64,000 nucleotides of DNA from Nematostella vectensis (taxonomy: Eukaryota > Cnidaria > Anthozoa > Actiniaria > Edwardsiidae): assembly GCF_932526225.1 (NCBI RefSeq), contig NC_064048.1, positions 2,433,597 to 2,497,596 on the forward strand. Direction: 5' to 3'. Shown here piece by piece: positions 1 through 10,954 of this stretch. A model generated the notes under the pieces. That model made no database searches and had not been told where the DNA came from. It saw only the letters and a program-made list of their open reading frames with translations. Both the position numbers and the translations under genes were made by a program. The number at the start of each line of letters is the position of its first letter. Position 1 is the first letter of the stretch.

Positions 1-598
1 CCTATCTTAGCAGTTTGTTGGAAGCATTTATTGCAACTTGCTCTAACTTACCTCGACCTATCTTAGCAGTTTGTTGGAAGCATTTATTGATACTTGTTCT
101 AACTTACCTTGACCTATCTAAGCAGTTTGTAGGAAGCATTTATTGCAACTTGCTCTAACTTACCTCGATCTATCTAAGCAGTTTGTAGCATTTATTGCAA
201 CTTGCTCTAACTTACTTCGATCTATCTTAGCAGTTTGTTGGAAGCATTTATTGCAACTTGCTCTAACTTACCTTGACCTATCTAAGCAGTTTGTTGGAAG
301 CATTTGCAACTTGCTCTAACTTACCTTGACCTATCTAAGCAGTTTGTTGGAAGCATTTATTGCAACTTGTTCTAACTTACCTTGACCTATCCATGCAGTT
401 GGTTGGGAGCATTTATTGCAACTTGCTCTATCTTACCTTAACCAATTTGAGCAGTTTGTTGTTAGCATTTTATTGCTACTTGTTCTAACTAACCTATCTA
501 AGCAGTTTGTTGGAAGCATTCATTGCTTTTTGTTCTAACTAACCTTGATCCATCTGAGCAGTTTGTTAATAGCATTTATTGCTTTTTGTTCTAACTAA
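1..598. repeat. 56-bp minisatellite made of the end of MON1 exon 16 plus its splice donor
   Basis: About ten tandem units of roughly 56 bp. Each unit, read on the minus strand, carries a copy of the last ~39 nt of MON1 exon 16 followed by GTAAGTTAG or GTTAGTTAG intron sequence. The two units next to the exon (about 490-598) still read close to the exon. Farther units are homogenised and have TAG where the exon has the Trp codon TGG. The array probably runs past the left edge of the window. Confidence 0.9.
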
Positions 599-599
599 C

Positions 600-3500
600 C
601 TTGATCCATCTGAGCAGTTTGTTGATAGCATTTATTGCTATTGGCTTGGTAACCAAAGGACTAAAAGCGGCATAAAGCTCGAAGCCAGACGTAACCTGTG
701 ATAAGATACATAATCTAGTTCATATACACAGTAAGCCACTCTATACAACGATACTCGTAAATCGTGCGCTCTGATTGGTCAAGGATCCATGTGTTATTAT
801 AGGACACATGCAAGCTTGGCTTCAGCATGCGCGCACTCACCAGAACTAGATTGTAACGTAAGAAAATATTTTGATTGTGCGTCCGTCCCCTAATAGATGC
901 AGAGAAGACGTCACAGCGTGTCATGAACAGTCACGCAACTCGACTGCGTCTCATGTTGCGTACCTTTTTTGTTCATGACACGCTGTGACGTCATCTTTGC
1001 ATCTATTAGAGGACAGACGCACGCCAAAATGAGATTTATTTGTTAACTATAATATATCAGTGCCGTACTTAGTAGGTAACGGAAACAAAATGTTATGTTT
1101 CTTCAACATTCTAGAGCTACTTTTAGCTCAATGAGAAACATTGTACTGAGAATTAATGGTAAGGTATAAAAGAGTGTGCAGCAAAACATAAAATATTCCT
1201 ATTCGCTTCATCCTAGTGGAATGCTTTTAATACAGAGAATCTAGCTGGTCCACTCTATTAAAAATTTCAAGGGTTGAATGAAAAGTACAGCCTTACCCTA
1301 AAAGAACAAAACCTAACCGCTCAATGTGAGACGGCCAAAACAACATTAAAATACTGCATCTAAATTCAAGGTAAACCATCGTTTATTAAACCCGGGTGGC
1401 TATTTTGGTTACTGTATTTCGGATAGCTTGGAGAGTTTCTTTCAAGCAAGGAAGTTTGGGTTGCTTTGGGTTTGGGATGAATACACATACTTAGAAAAAA
1501 GGGTTGTCAGTGCAAACGTCGAATGGCAAATGGAGAATATCGAGACCGAAGACCGAAAGCTGCTTATAAATGATACCAGGGCTGTTCAACAATAGCATTT
1601 AATTGATTATTGCATATGACTGATCAATGGTGTCATTCATTCATCCCATGAGACGCAAAGTAACTGTCATTTGCTTATCGCCATTTGCCGTTTGCACTGA
1701 CAACGTTTATTGACCCATCCAAGAAGCATCTCACCCATCCAAGAAGCATCTCCTGCATGCCCACATGGCAAAGGATCTTGAGCGGTCGAGAAGATGAGTG
1801 AATTCTCTGATGTAGGTACAAGTACAGTCCAAACAATCTGCAATAGAAAGATACAAGTACAGTCCAAACAATGCCGTTGACAGCTTGTCTGTAGTTTTAT
1901 GTAGTCATATTACCTAGTTATTCTTCAGCTTGTCTGTTGGTTTTTCTAGTCATATCACCTAGTTATTCTATAGTTTGTCAGTAGTCTCTCTAGTCATACC
2001 ACTTAGTTATTCTACATCTTGTCTGTAGTTTTTCTAGTCATACCCGTTGCACGTAAGGTGTTTAGTACAAACCTTTCTTGTTCCAGGGGGTCTATGTATG
2101 GCGCCTCTAGCTCAGGGGACGTGTACTGCGCTGTACTCTTGGATTTATACACAAAATGATATAACTCTGGTATTCCTACTTGTTCTGAAACAATCATGAC
2201 AATAAAAATATATTTTTTGTATTGGTTATCATTGTTATGGAGACATGAGGACATTATAAAAAGGTAAAAAAGAAACAATTCTCATCAATACAACAAATCA
2301 AAGTTTCACATAAAAACAATCCGGTATTGTGTTTAAAAAGGTGTGTCACAATAAGTAAGTGGTGCAGGTTGGACCACACTCATGGCGTTTTGGTTTGGTT
2401 ACAAAGTAAGCTTTCTTTAAACCGCCTCTGTCAGCCGCTGTCAGCTCCTGATTTAAGGAGGCCAATGCGATATTTTCGATATTGAATTTGGTAAATAAAG
2501 TATTTACGTTTGTTTTTAGATGGTTATTTCGAGACTTTAGCACATTATGTGCCTTCCAATAATGAGATAAAAACACAAAGGCGTGGCTGACAAGGGCTTT
2601 TTTAGTATATCTACCATAATTCACAGAAAGTGAACACTTCTTTAAAATGTGTGTGCTCTGTGCTAATTTCGGCATGATTTTGCCACTCAAAAAGTAACAC
2701 AATTTCTTAATATTATTACCAACCAACATCACAAACCCCTCCCCCTCCCTAGGGATATGCTGACATAATGTGTAATGTTCATACCTGTACTATAACTTCT
2801 AGTAGCTACAGCTTCGTTTATGGCTTCTAAACATTTGTATCTGTCAAAGCGCTGTGGGAATAGAGTAGAAACTTTATTTCAAACATGAAGCAATACAAGA
2901 TATCACTTCTTAATGCCTCAAGTAAAACAAATAAGAGGGGCTTTTACCTCCATTAAAAACGATTTTTAAATCTGTGTTTTTAATAATTAAACCCAAATTT
3001 TTAATCTTTGATCCCAAGAGCTTGTACAATACTCTAAAAAATTGCACCAGGGTCGCGGCTCGTTTAGAGACACTCAAGCAAAAACAACAAAGGCTCTAGG
3101 AATGAGATAACATTTTTTTTTAAATAAGATTTTTCCATTATTTATCATCTTGATCAGAACATGAAAATTTGTCTGTAAAAGTGAGACCACCTGCCCAATT
3201 ATCACTGATGACTGCATACACAGGGGGGACTACTGTATCAGGATTCTTGACCCCACTTGTTTTATAGTCAATAGAGACAGGAAAGTGGTAAAGTGAAATA
3301 ACCTCTCCTACTGTTTTTACATCCATGATTTTAACCCCCCACTCAGTCGAAGATCCATCTTAGACTGTTTATACCTCCTTGATTTGATAAACTCCACTTA
3401 TTTCATAGACAACAAAATTAGGGAGACAGGAGAAAAGGCTAACTGGAACCATCTCTTCTATATAACCTCCATTGTACCTCCAAGATTTTCTGTTTGGCTC

Positions 3501-4879
3501 CAGCCAACTCAAAGAATGCACTGCGGTCAGTTGATAAAAGCAGCAAGCAGGCGGGACACTCCTCTTTAAGATATGAGATATGTGCATAGAGGTAGCCACT
3601 AGGATAGAAACACAGAATATCAGCTTTGTCATAGAAGGTTTCAAATAAATGTACAGATAATAAAGATAATAAAGTTGGAACATCACCAGTACCATGTACC
3701 TATTATCAAATCTAGGAAGGCAAATAGGTGTCCATGATTCCGCTGTCTGGAAAGAAGTGGACGCACTGACCAGGTTGAATATTAAATGTAAATCTAGGGG
3801 AAAAAAAACTGAATTATATCAACCAGCAACTATACAGTATTTTCCAGTATATGCATATGTTAGTTCCAGGGGCAGATCCCCCTATTTTTTTCCCTAAAAT
3901 TACATGAAAAACAAGAAGGGATGTGGCTGTGCCCCCCATGTTTCTGTCTTTGACTTATATTTGACTAGTTTACAGATAATTTCTGAGTTGGAGCTGGTGC
4001 TAAGAAACGACTCTGATATGACTCCCCTGATTTTGGGTTTTCTGCTTTCTTTTGTACCTGATGGATGGAGACTGTACTTCTTTGGCCGTATTAGAGTAAC
4101 TAGTTGATTTTTAGCCACCAAAATTGCAAAAACTAGATCCTAAAAGTCAAACAGAATAAAATGTTACACTTTCAATAAGAATCTGCGAACTCTTAGAGAG
4201 TTTGAAGATTGACTTTAGACTTGAGAGTTTGACTAAAGAAGTCACAATGACCTATTACAGTAAATTGCCATGATCAGTGAATCCCAATAAAAAAGGTCAA
4301 TTAAGTGTTCAATGACAAAGTTCATTGAAGCATCAATTGGTCATAAGGTATAAATCAACACAAGCTTGAAAAGGTATGAATGCCTCTGTGAAACAGAATA
4401 GTTGCACTGACGTTTCAAGCGTTGCCTTTCTGCTTAGACAAAGGGTTGATGCTCGAAACATCAGTGCAACTACAGAACTCTGTTTTACAGAGGCATTCAA
4501 CATACCTTGTCGACCTTGTGTTGATTTAGAGCTTGTCCACACCGTGCCTAAACAGACCCTCTAATTTTTCTACAGCTTGTCTGTAGTCTCTCTAGTTACA
4601 CCATTGGTCATAGCCATCAATAACGTTTCATCATTTAAAGTACTGTATGCCGGATTCCAGTTCCTGTTTGTATGCACAAGCAGCCTCTTTCAGGGAAAGG
4701 TGAAGAGAGGTATCATCATATATAGCAAGCCATCCTATTAGATTGATTGTTACCATTTCTGTCTTACCGGTACTCTTGCTTGAAGCATTGTCTGACCAAT
4801 GTTTTCTCTAACTGAGCTTGATAAAGGTAAACATCGAACCTGGAAAAGAGAATATCAGATTGATTATTGTGTGTGTGTG

Positions 4880-4915
<36 letters not shown>

Positions 4916-7900
4916 GGGGGGGGGGGGGTCGGGGTGGGGAGTGTTAGATAATGTTGGGTGCAGAAGGGTCAGACCAGATGTGTGAGGTTTTGTTATATCA
5001 TGTTGGGATTATGTTGGGTATTGTTAGGGTGTTCAGTCACTATTGGGAGATGTTGGGTGTTGAACATCGGCCAAGATAGTGTGAGGTGTTGTGACTCCAT
5101 GTTGGGATAATTTTGCGTAATTTTAGAATGTTCTGTTAGTTTTAGGCAACATTGGATGTAAAACAATGTTGGGTGTTGAGGGTCAGCTTAGATGGTGTTG
5201 GTATTGCTAGGACGTGTCAGATAACGCTGACACATCATAGATGTTGGTGGAGTTGATCAGCTGACTTTGGGTGATGCTGGATGCACCAGTTGATGTAGGG
5301 TGTTACTGGTAGGAGTCAATTTATGGAGGGTTTTGAGGGTATATGTTAGTTGATGTTGGGTGCTGTTTGACACGGTTGATGTAGGGTGTTATTGGTAGGA
5401 CTCAATTGATGTGGGGTTTTGAAGGTATATGTTAGTTGTGGTTGGGTGCTGTTTGACCCGGTTGATGTAGGGTGTTATTGGTAGGAGTCAATTGATGTGG
5501 GGTTTTGAGGGTATATGTTAGTTGATGTTGGGTGCTGTTTGACACGGCTGATGTAGGGTGTTATTGGTGTAGGAGTCAATTGATGTGGGGCTTTGAGGGT
5601 ATATGTTAGTTGATGTTGGGTGCTGTTTGACACGGTTGATGTAGGGTGTTATTGGTAGGAGTTAATTGATGTGGGGTTTTGAGGGTATATGTTAGTTGAT
5701 GTTGGGTGCTGTTTGACACGGCTGATGTAGGGTGTTATTGGTGTAGTTGTTAGTTGATGTGGAGAGCTGATGAACACATCAGTTTAAGATGAGTTTTGTT
5801 TGAATGGGTCAGTTGATGTTGGTTGTTATTGGTTTGAAGTATATAACTCACCGATCCTAATAAAAAGCTAGGTTCATGGTCCATCAAATTCAATAAATTA
5901 TCTATAAATTTCTCTGTTCCTGAAATACAAATAAAAATGAAAAACAGGTGTCAATTAATAATTTTTTTTCATGTTAGACCATTGGTGACGACTCACGCGA
6001 AAACGTACCTTAGGGTTTTCCGAGAGTTTGGCCAAACTCGCGCCCGTTTCACGGAAAGCTCACGGCCTTCTCACGGAATGCTTGCGCTTTTCTGGATAGA
6101 GCCGAACGCAAACCAAAGAAGCGGCATTGTTCGAGTGTCTTTGTTGAAGAACAACGATATGTTTATATGTCGGTGGCGAATAAATCACGCGGTTTACCTT
6201 CGCTCAAAAAATCGCGTATCAAATAGATACCACAAAAAGATTGTCGCAATCGCTACATTGCTCCAGCCGAACACACCTTAAGAAGCATATCGTTGTTTGA
6301 GTGTATATGTAGAAAAATAACTTTACTATGACTAGATTTAATAAAATTTTATTTATGATTCTATATATTTAAACCATAGTATGTTTAAACATTGTTTTGT
6401 TAACCAAGTATATGGCTTCAAGCGAACCAACCAAGGCTTCATGCGAAACATCTTCCGACTGATGTCAAACTGTCGGAGTCGATATCAAGCTATCCCTCAA
6501 GAGGCGATTGGTAATAGCGCTATTGTCTTGATGTAGCATCGTAGCGACGTTGCCGTTCGATTCCCTTGCTAGCACTCGAGATCTCAACAAGACCAAAATC
6601 AAATACTTACTAGTTTACTTCTATCCTAAGAGAGGCTTTTTCTAAGGTATAGACCACAGTAGATGTCTATCGCGTTTCACCGACTTTGGAAATCGAAAGA
6701 TTCAGCCCTTTTGCCGATTGTTACGTTATGTGCTCGCGACTCAACAACGAAAGGCTCGCGCCCGTTTTGCAAAAGCTCGTGCCTGACTCGCGGAACTCTC
6801 GTGCCTATCTCGCGGAAAGCTCGCGCTCACCTCGCGGAATGCTCGCGCTTATCTCGCGGAATGCTCGCGCCCGTTTCGCGGAACGCTCGTGCCTGTTTCA
6901 CGGAACGCTCGTGCCTGTTTCGCGGGTTAATTCGCGGAATTGAGAAGATCTAAGGTACGTTTTCGCGTGAGTCGTCACATTGTTCATGGCATACCTGCTA
7001 ATAATCTGCGCAAGTCATAATTCCTTCTTTGTTCCATAATCTTGCACAATTGTGAGTATGTGAGGACGCTAAGTATTTGGTTATACACATACGATAGCTG
7101 CATTTGAAGCTGAAAAGAATGAAAACACATTAGCAACAGTATGTTATGTAAGACCCCAAGGTCAATACTTCATATAGGGTCATAGTAAGGGTTATGGAGA
7201 TGCAAGTTCATTGTGTCTTACATCAAGTACTTAGGGCCTAAGTTAAATACAAGGTATAAAAAAAATGCATGTACACCAAAAAGGTGTCAAACAAACACAA
7301 AAAGGGATGCAAAAAAGGACCCCCAAAAAGGGTGGACAGTGGGAAAAGTCCTTTTTTCAAATCTCATTCATCAAACTTCTCCCTGAATTCTTTTATTCCC
7401 CTGTTTTTTTTCCCTCAGAATGGGAATGCTTGCAAGCTATTAACTATAAATAGACGTTGTTGTGAATTGCATATCTTTGTTAACTTTCTCTCAAGTACTA
7501 AACATTTGCAATTACATGATACCTGTGGAATAGATTCTGATGTCTTCGCCACTGCGACCAGCACAATGTGCGCCCGCATCAAATAAACAATTTTGTGTGC
7601 ACCAGCTATGACACATCTACAAACAACAACAAATCAGTAATGAATCTAGGGAGAGGGTTTAGGGGGTTTAAAACCCCCCTGGTGCCTGCCAGAAAGCCAT
7701 ATGTAAAAAAAATTACCCCCTACCCTCTATTTCACTTAGCCAAACCCCCCCTTTAGTGAAAAGCTAGATCCGCCCTGAATGACAACCCCCTCCCCTGATG
7801 CTTTGACTTGTACCATTCCAGAGCAACATGTGCTGTTCCCATCTTGACAATTTTGAGAAGTTTTTGGTTAAAAGCGGGTATTCTTACCAAGGCACCTGGG

Positions 7901-10783
7901 TGGGTGGGTGTGGGGGGGTAGGTAGGTTGTTAGTGGAGAGATGATCTAAGGGGAAGAAAAATGTAGAACATACACAATGGCATGGAATGGCAAGAATAGG
8001 GATGACAAAAACAAATATATAGAGCAAAAAAATGGAAAGGTGGGATATTTCGTAGAGCTCTTTGAAATGTTTACGTGTATTCTAGTACAGGGCCTATCAT
8101 CAGGAGGTAAGACCAGGTACTAGTCAAATGCGAAAGGGAGAAATAAATATGTACCAAGTCAAAGGTCTGTGTCTACATACCACAATACCGTCCCCCCCTC
8201 CTTCCCCAAGCAACCTAACATTGACGTGTAGGGGTAAGGTGAATTGGCTAGCCACTCATTCACTTTGAAACACGTCTCAAATGTGAACCCTCTTCTCACT
8301 AGACTTCTCTATCTTTCACTCCTACCCTCTAGCATCCTTCGGCTCCCAGATTTCTCCATTCCATGCTATTATGTTTGTTCTAGATTTTTCTCCCCTTAAG
8401 ATCATCTCTCCATTAACAATCCCCCCCTCCCCCCTTTTTTCATCCACCCATCCAAGTGCCTTGGTAAGAATACCCGCTTCTAACCAAAAAGCCAAATTAG
8501 AATGAAGGAAAATGCAATAAGATTGGCATCAACCTTACAGCTTGACAATCAAATCCTGAGTGCACATAAAAACAGGAACTCCATATTTATAAAATTTGAG
8601 CTCAATACTGGTGTCCTGGAAGAACCTGTGTATTGAAAGCAAGTTGCATCACAAAGCGTTTTTTGTTTGGTGAATGATTCAGGGTAAAAACAGGATACAA
8701 AGGTGTCCTCTGCGGATGGCCAAAGCCGAAATTTAAGGCCCTCAAAACAGTGAATCTTGCATCTTGAGGAGTGGAAAAGAGGATCGAATGCTAGCTAAAA
8801 AAGTTGCACATTTTGAGAAACTTTTGCAGCTTTACTGTCTACATTCTTGTTTCTGAATCATAAAAAAAGCATTGCAAAAGTATTTCCTTCAGTTCAGGTT
8901 GTAATGTGCAGTTTCACCTAACAGCATTTTTGTCATCTTGTACAAAAGACACAATGGCCTGCATCACTCCCATCAGCGTCGCAAGCTTGTCTTCATTTCC
9001 ATATCTGAGTACACAAGAAAACAAATTCATTATAATAGACTCAGTATACAGTGATGCTGATTATGATAATGATGTTGATGACATTGGTGGAAATGATGGT
9101 GAATGATGAAAAGGGCAATGATAATGATCTGAAAAGACGATAGTGGTGAGGGTGACCAAAATTGATTAAAATACTGTAGAGACACTGTGAAATGATTTTT
9201 AGTCACCTTGAATATATGGGCTTCCCAGCATCACTGAACACGAAGACATGCTTTTTATGACGTACCCAACTTGGATCGTTCACATCTACGAAAAATGCAA
9301 TAAATAGTCCAATATACAAATCATCGACATAGTCCATTCTATAAGATGCACACTTAATTAGATAAAGAACACATAGCAAATCCAACCTTCCTCAGAGTTC
9401 TCCCTTTCTAGCTGTCTGATGCTGTCAGCCCTTGTCTTTATAGCTTCTATAAACAAGATACCAAATGCAGTCAGTTGGATTAGATACGATATATTTCTCT
9501 GCAAAAACATCAACTTTGTTGATAATTTGAACAAAAAATAACTCAACAATCTGCCCTATGGAGATATCTGTCTCCTTTAATGGTTTCTAGTTTTCTCAAT
9601 ACAATTTATACTGTAAAATCTAATGTAGCCCCTAACTAATGGAAACTTGAATGTACAAGCAAAAAGTCCTTACCTTTATTAGATATTTCTATATTATTGA
9701 CACCTTCTGTGACCTCATTCAACTCCTCTGGCTCTTCGGGGATAGACAGTACGGTGTCGCTTCTACTACTACCACCCCTATCACTATACGACCCCGTAGA
9801 GGCCACATCTGCCTCCGCTGAATTTTCAAATGTCCCATAGCTGCTACTAATACTAGATATCCGGCCAGTGCCAAGAGCTTCCTCTACGGGTGAGGCAACT
9901 CTGCAAGTATCATAGGTGTTGCTGACTGAGATGTCAAGATCTTCGTCAGCTACTACCTCAAACAATGGCTCTTGGTTGGATCTGAAAACAATAGCATAAT
10001 TAATTACATACACAATTAATTTACATAGATGTACCTACCCATGTCAAATATGCTACACTATTATGGATGTAAATAGATGGTCATTTTTGAAAGAGAGAAT
10101 GACATGCAAGGTTCTTTATTCAAAGCATACGAACACACTGATCTTAAAGTTGAAAATGGGTCTTGTACTCAAATAATAGAACAGAAATAATTGAATAAAT
10201 CAAACTAACAATAAGAAAGTTGTATAGTACATTATTGGACACAATGTACAATATTCAGAGTAGAGACAGTGGTGCTAAATTCAGCAGCAATATAATCATC
10301 AATAGACGTGCATCAGCAATTTTGTTCCTCAAATGGAAAACAACGAAATTGGGCAAGGTACGCTACGCAACTCAGTAGAATAAAGATACATATATATTTT
10401 TTAACTTTTTAGCCCCTTCAGTTGCTGAAGGGACTAAATATGTATAAACTTATAAAGCTAGATCTTTCAAATATTTTAAATTCAAATGACATAGAAAATA
10501 GAAATAACAATTTTATGAAGTGATTTTTTTAAGAGGGGTCTAAAGAAGAAATTCAAGGTTTAACATAGGGATAATGTTTGAAGAGTTAAGTAATTTATAT
10601 TGTACTTATATATATTACCATTATGAATACAATCTTTTGGCCTTCGCTGTTTGAAGGGAAGAGCTTAAAAAATAATACACTGTCAATATTCACTTACGTT
10701 GCACCGGGTTCAACTCCCTCAGGAAGATCAGGAACATGTTGTTCTACCTCTTCAGTGACTCCATGTTCTACCGCAGTAGCCAT
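600..10783 (-). CDS. MON1: MON1 vacuolar fusion protein homologue, 3' end outside window
   Basis: MON1 pairs with CCZ1 as the guanine-nucleotide exchange factor that activates Rab7 on late endosomes (family knowledge). Exons on the minus strand: 10783-10698, 9981-9674, 9446-9387, 9285-9207, 9004-8918, 7616-7523, 7109-6995, 5919-5852, 4839-4768, 4139-4058, 3793-3700, 3598-3478, 2851-2785, 2184-2044 (or -2073), 1806-1735, 695-600. Phases agree at every junction except exon 14 to 15. Diagnostic stretches are [20 protein letters not shown] (exon 4), NYDLRRLL (exon 7), [15 protein letters not shown] (exon 10), ESWTPICLP (exon 11), [15 protein letters not shown] (exon 14), SRPLK and LLGW (exon 15), NKLLRWIK (exon 16). 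Exon 2 is an acidic, Ser-rich, poorly conserved N-terminal region, as in other MON1 proteins. The start ATG at 10783 is the first in exon 1. The terminal exon after NKLLRWIK is not in the window. Confidence 0.93.
870..1034. repeat. Foldback element, arms about 55 bp
   Basis: The sequence around 876-930 is repeated in inverted orientation at 966-1023 (shared cores include CTGTGACGTCAT/GACGTCACAG and GCATCTATTA/TAATAGATGC), separated by a loop of about 35 bp. It looks like a small MITE or foldback remnant in the MON1 intron between exons 15 and 16. No coding content. Confidence 0.7.
1711..1754 (-). repeat. 20-bp tandem duplication spanning the MON1 exon 15 splice donor
   Basis: On the minus strand the last bases of exon 15 plus GGGT occur twice, head to tail, as GAGATGCTTCTTGGATGGGT. 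Two donors result: GATGG|gtgaga (exon end 1735) and GATGG|gtcaat (exon end 1715). The first has the better consensus and keeps phase 0 into exon 16. Confidence 0.85.
1880..2046 (-). repeat. About 44-bp tandem repeat starting at the MON1 exon 14 donor
   Basis: Roughly four units on the minus strand, each beginning with GGTATGACTAG or a near variant. That is the putative donor of exon 14 and the bases after it. A single related unit lies at about 4567-4612 in another MON1 intron. Confidence 0.75.
4349..4530. repeat. Hairpin MITE, copy 1
   Basis: Inverted repeat with ends TATAAATCAACACAAG and CTTGTGTTGATTTA. The arms continue inward past GCCTCTGT/ACAGAGGC to about 4423 and 4460. A diverged copy lies at 53924-54042. 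Intronic in MON1. Confidence 0.75.
4869..4928. repeat. (GT)n microsatellite running into a G tract
   Basis: An interrupted GT dinucleotide run followed by about 18 G on the plus strand, in the MON1 intron between exons 8 and 9. Confidence 0.9.
5275..5755. repeat. 86-bp intronic minisatellite
   Basis: Five to six units of about 86 bp. The marker GTTGATGTAGGGTGTTATTGG recurs from about 5375 every 86 bp, with minor variants. It lies in the MON1 intron between exons 8 and 9, about 100 bp beyond the exon 8 donor. Unlike the donor-derived arrays, it does not include exon sequence. Confidence 0.85.
5985..6978. mobile_element. Non-autonomous DNA transposon, 994 bp
   Basis: Terminal inverted repeats begin GTGACGACTCACGCGAAAAC and continue through CGTACCTTAG. 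The element is flanked by ATTG on both sides (5981-5984 and 6979-6982), a probable 4-bp target duplication. Its interior has short GC-rich tandem motifs of the type CTCGCGCCCGTTTCGCGGAA at 6030-6090 and 6750-6935. No transposase is visible. It lies in the MON1 intron between exons 7 and 8. Confidence 0.8.
7861..8490. mobile_element. MITE of about 630 bp with 125-bp inverted arms
   Basis: The ends are TTTTTGGTTAAAAGCGGG and, inverted, TTTTTGGTTAGAAGCGGG. Arms match over about 125 bp (7861-7990 with 8350-8490), sharing GGTATTCTTACCAAGGCA and GAGAGATGATCT. I could not see a target duplication. A fragment of the same terminus occurs near 39070-39100. It sits in the MON1 intron between exons 5 and 6. 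Confidence 0.8.
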
Positions 10784-10904
10784 TGCAGGTTATGGTAGCC
10801 AGAAATATCGCGATTCCCAGCCGTCTTCAGGATATCCATGCCGCCATGTTGGATTTACAAGAAGCTGAGCCCGCGATTATAGGGGAGGTGACCGAGTCGG
10901 CACA

Positions 10905-10912
10905 GTCTTTAC
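10905..10912. repeat. Target-site duplication GTCTTTAC, left copy
   Basis: Eight bases identical to 27758-27765 and directly abutting the inverted terminus. It lies 122 bp upstream of the MON1 start codon, so the composite element landed in the MON1 promoter or 5' region. Confidence 0.8.
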
Positions 10913-10954
10913 GGTAAGTACTTTATATACGCATCCTGAAGTGTATCATACACA

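Noticed and set aside
1..640. CRISPR-like or direct-repeat array
   Set aside because: No unique spacers; the whole 56-bp unit is repeated, and it matches MON1 exon sequence. The surroundings are eukaryotic.
10623..10868. 81-codon open frame on the plus strand
   Set aside because: Antisense shadow of MON1 exon 1 and its upstream region.
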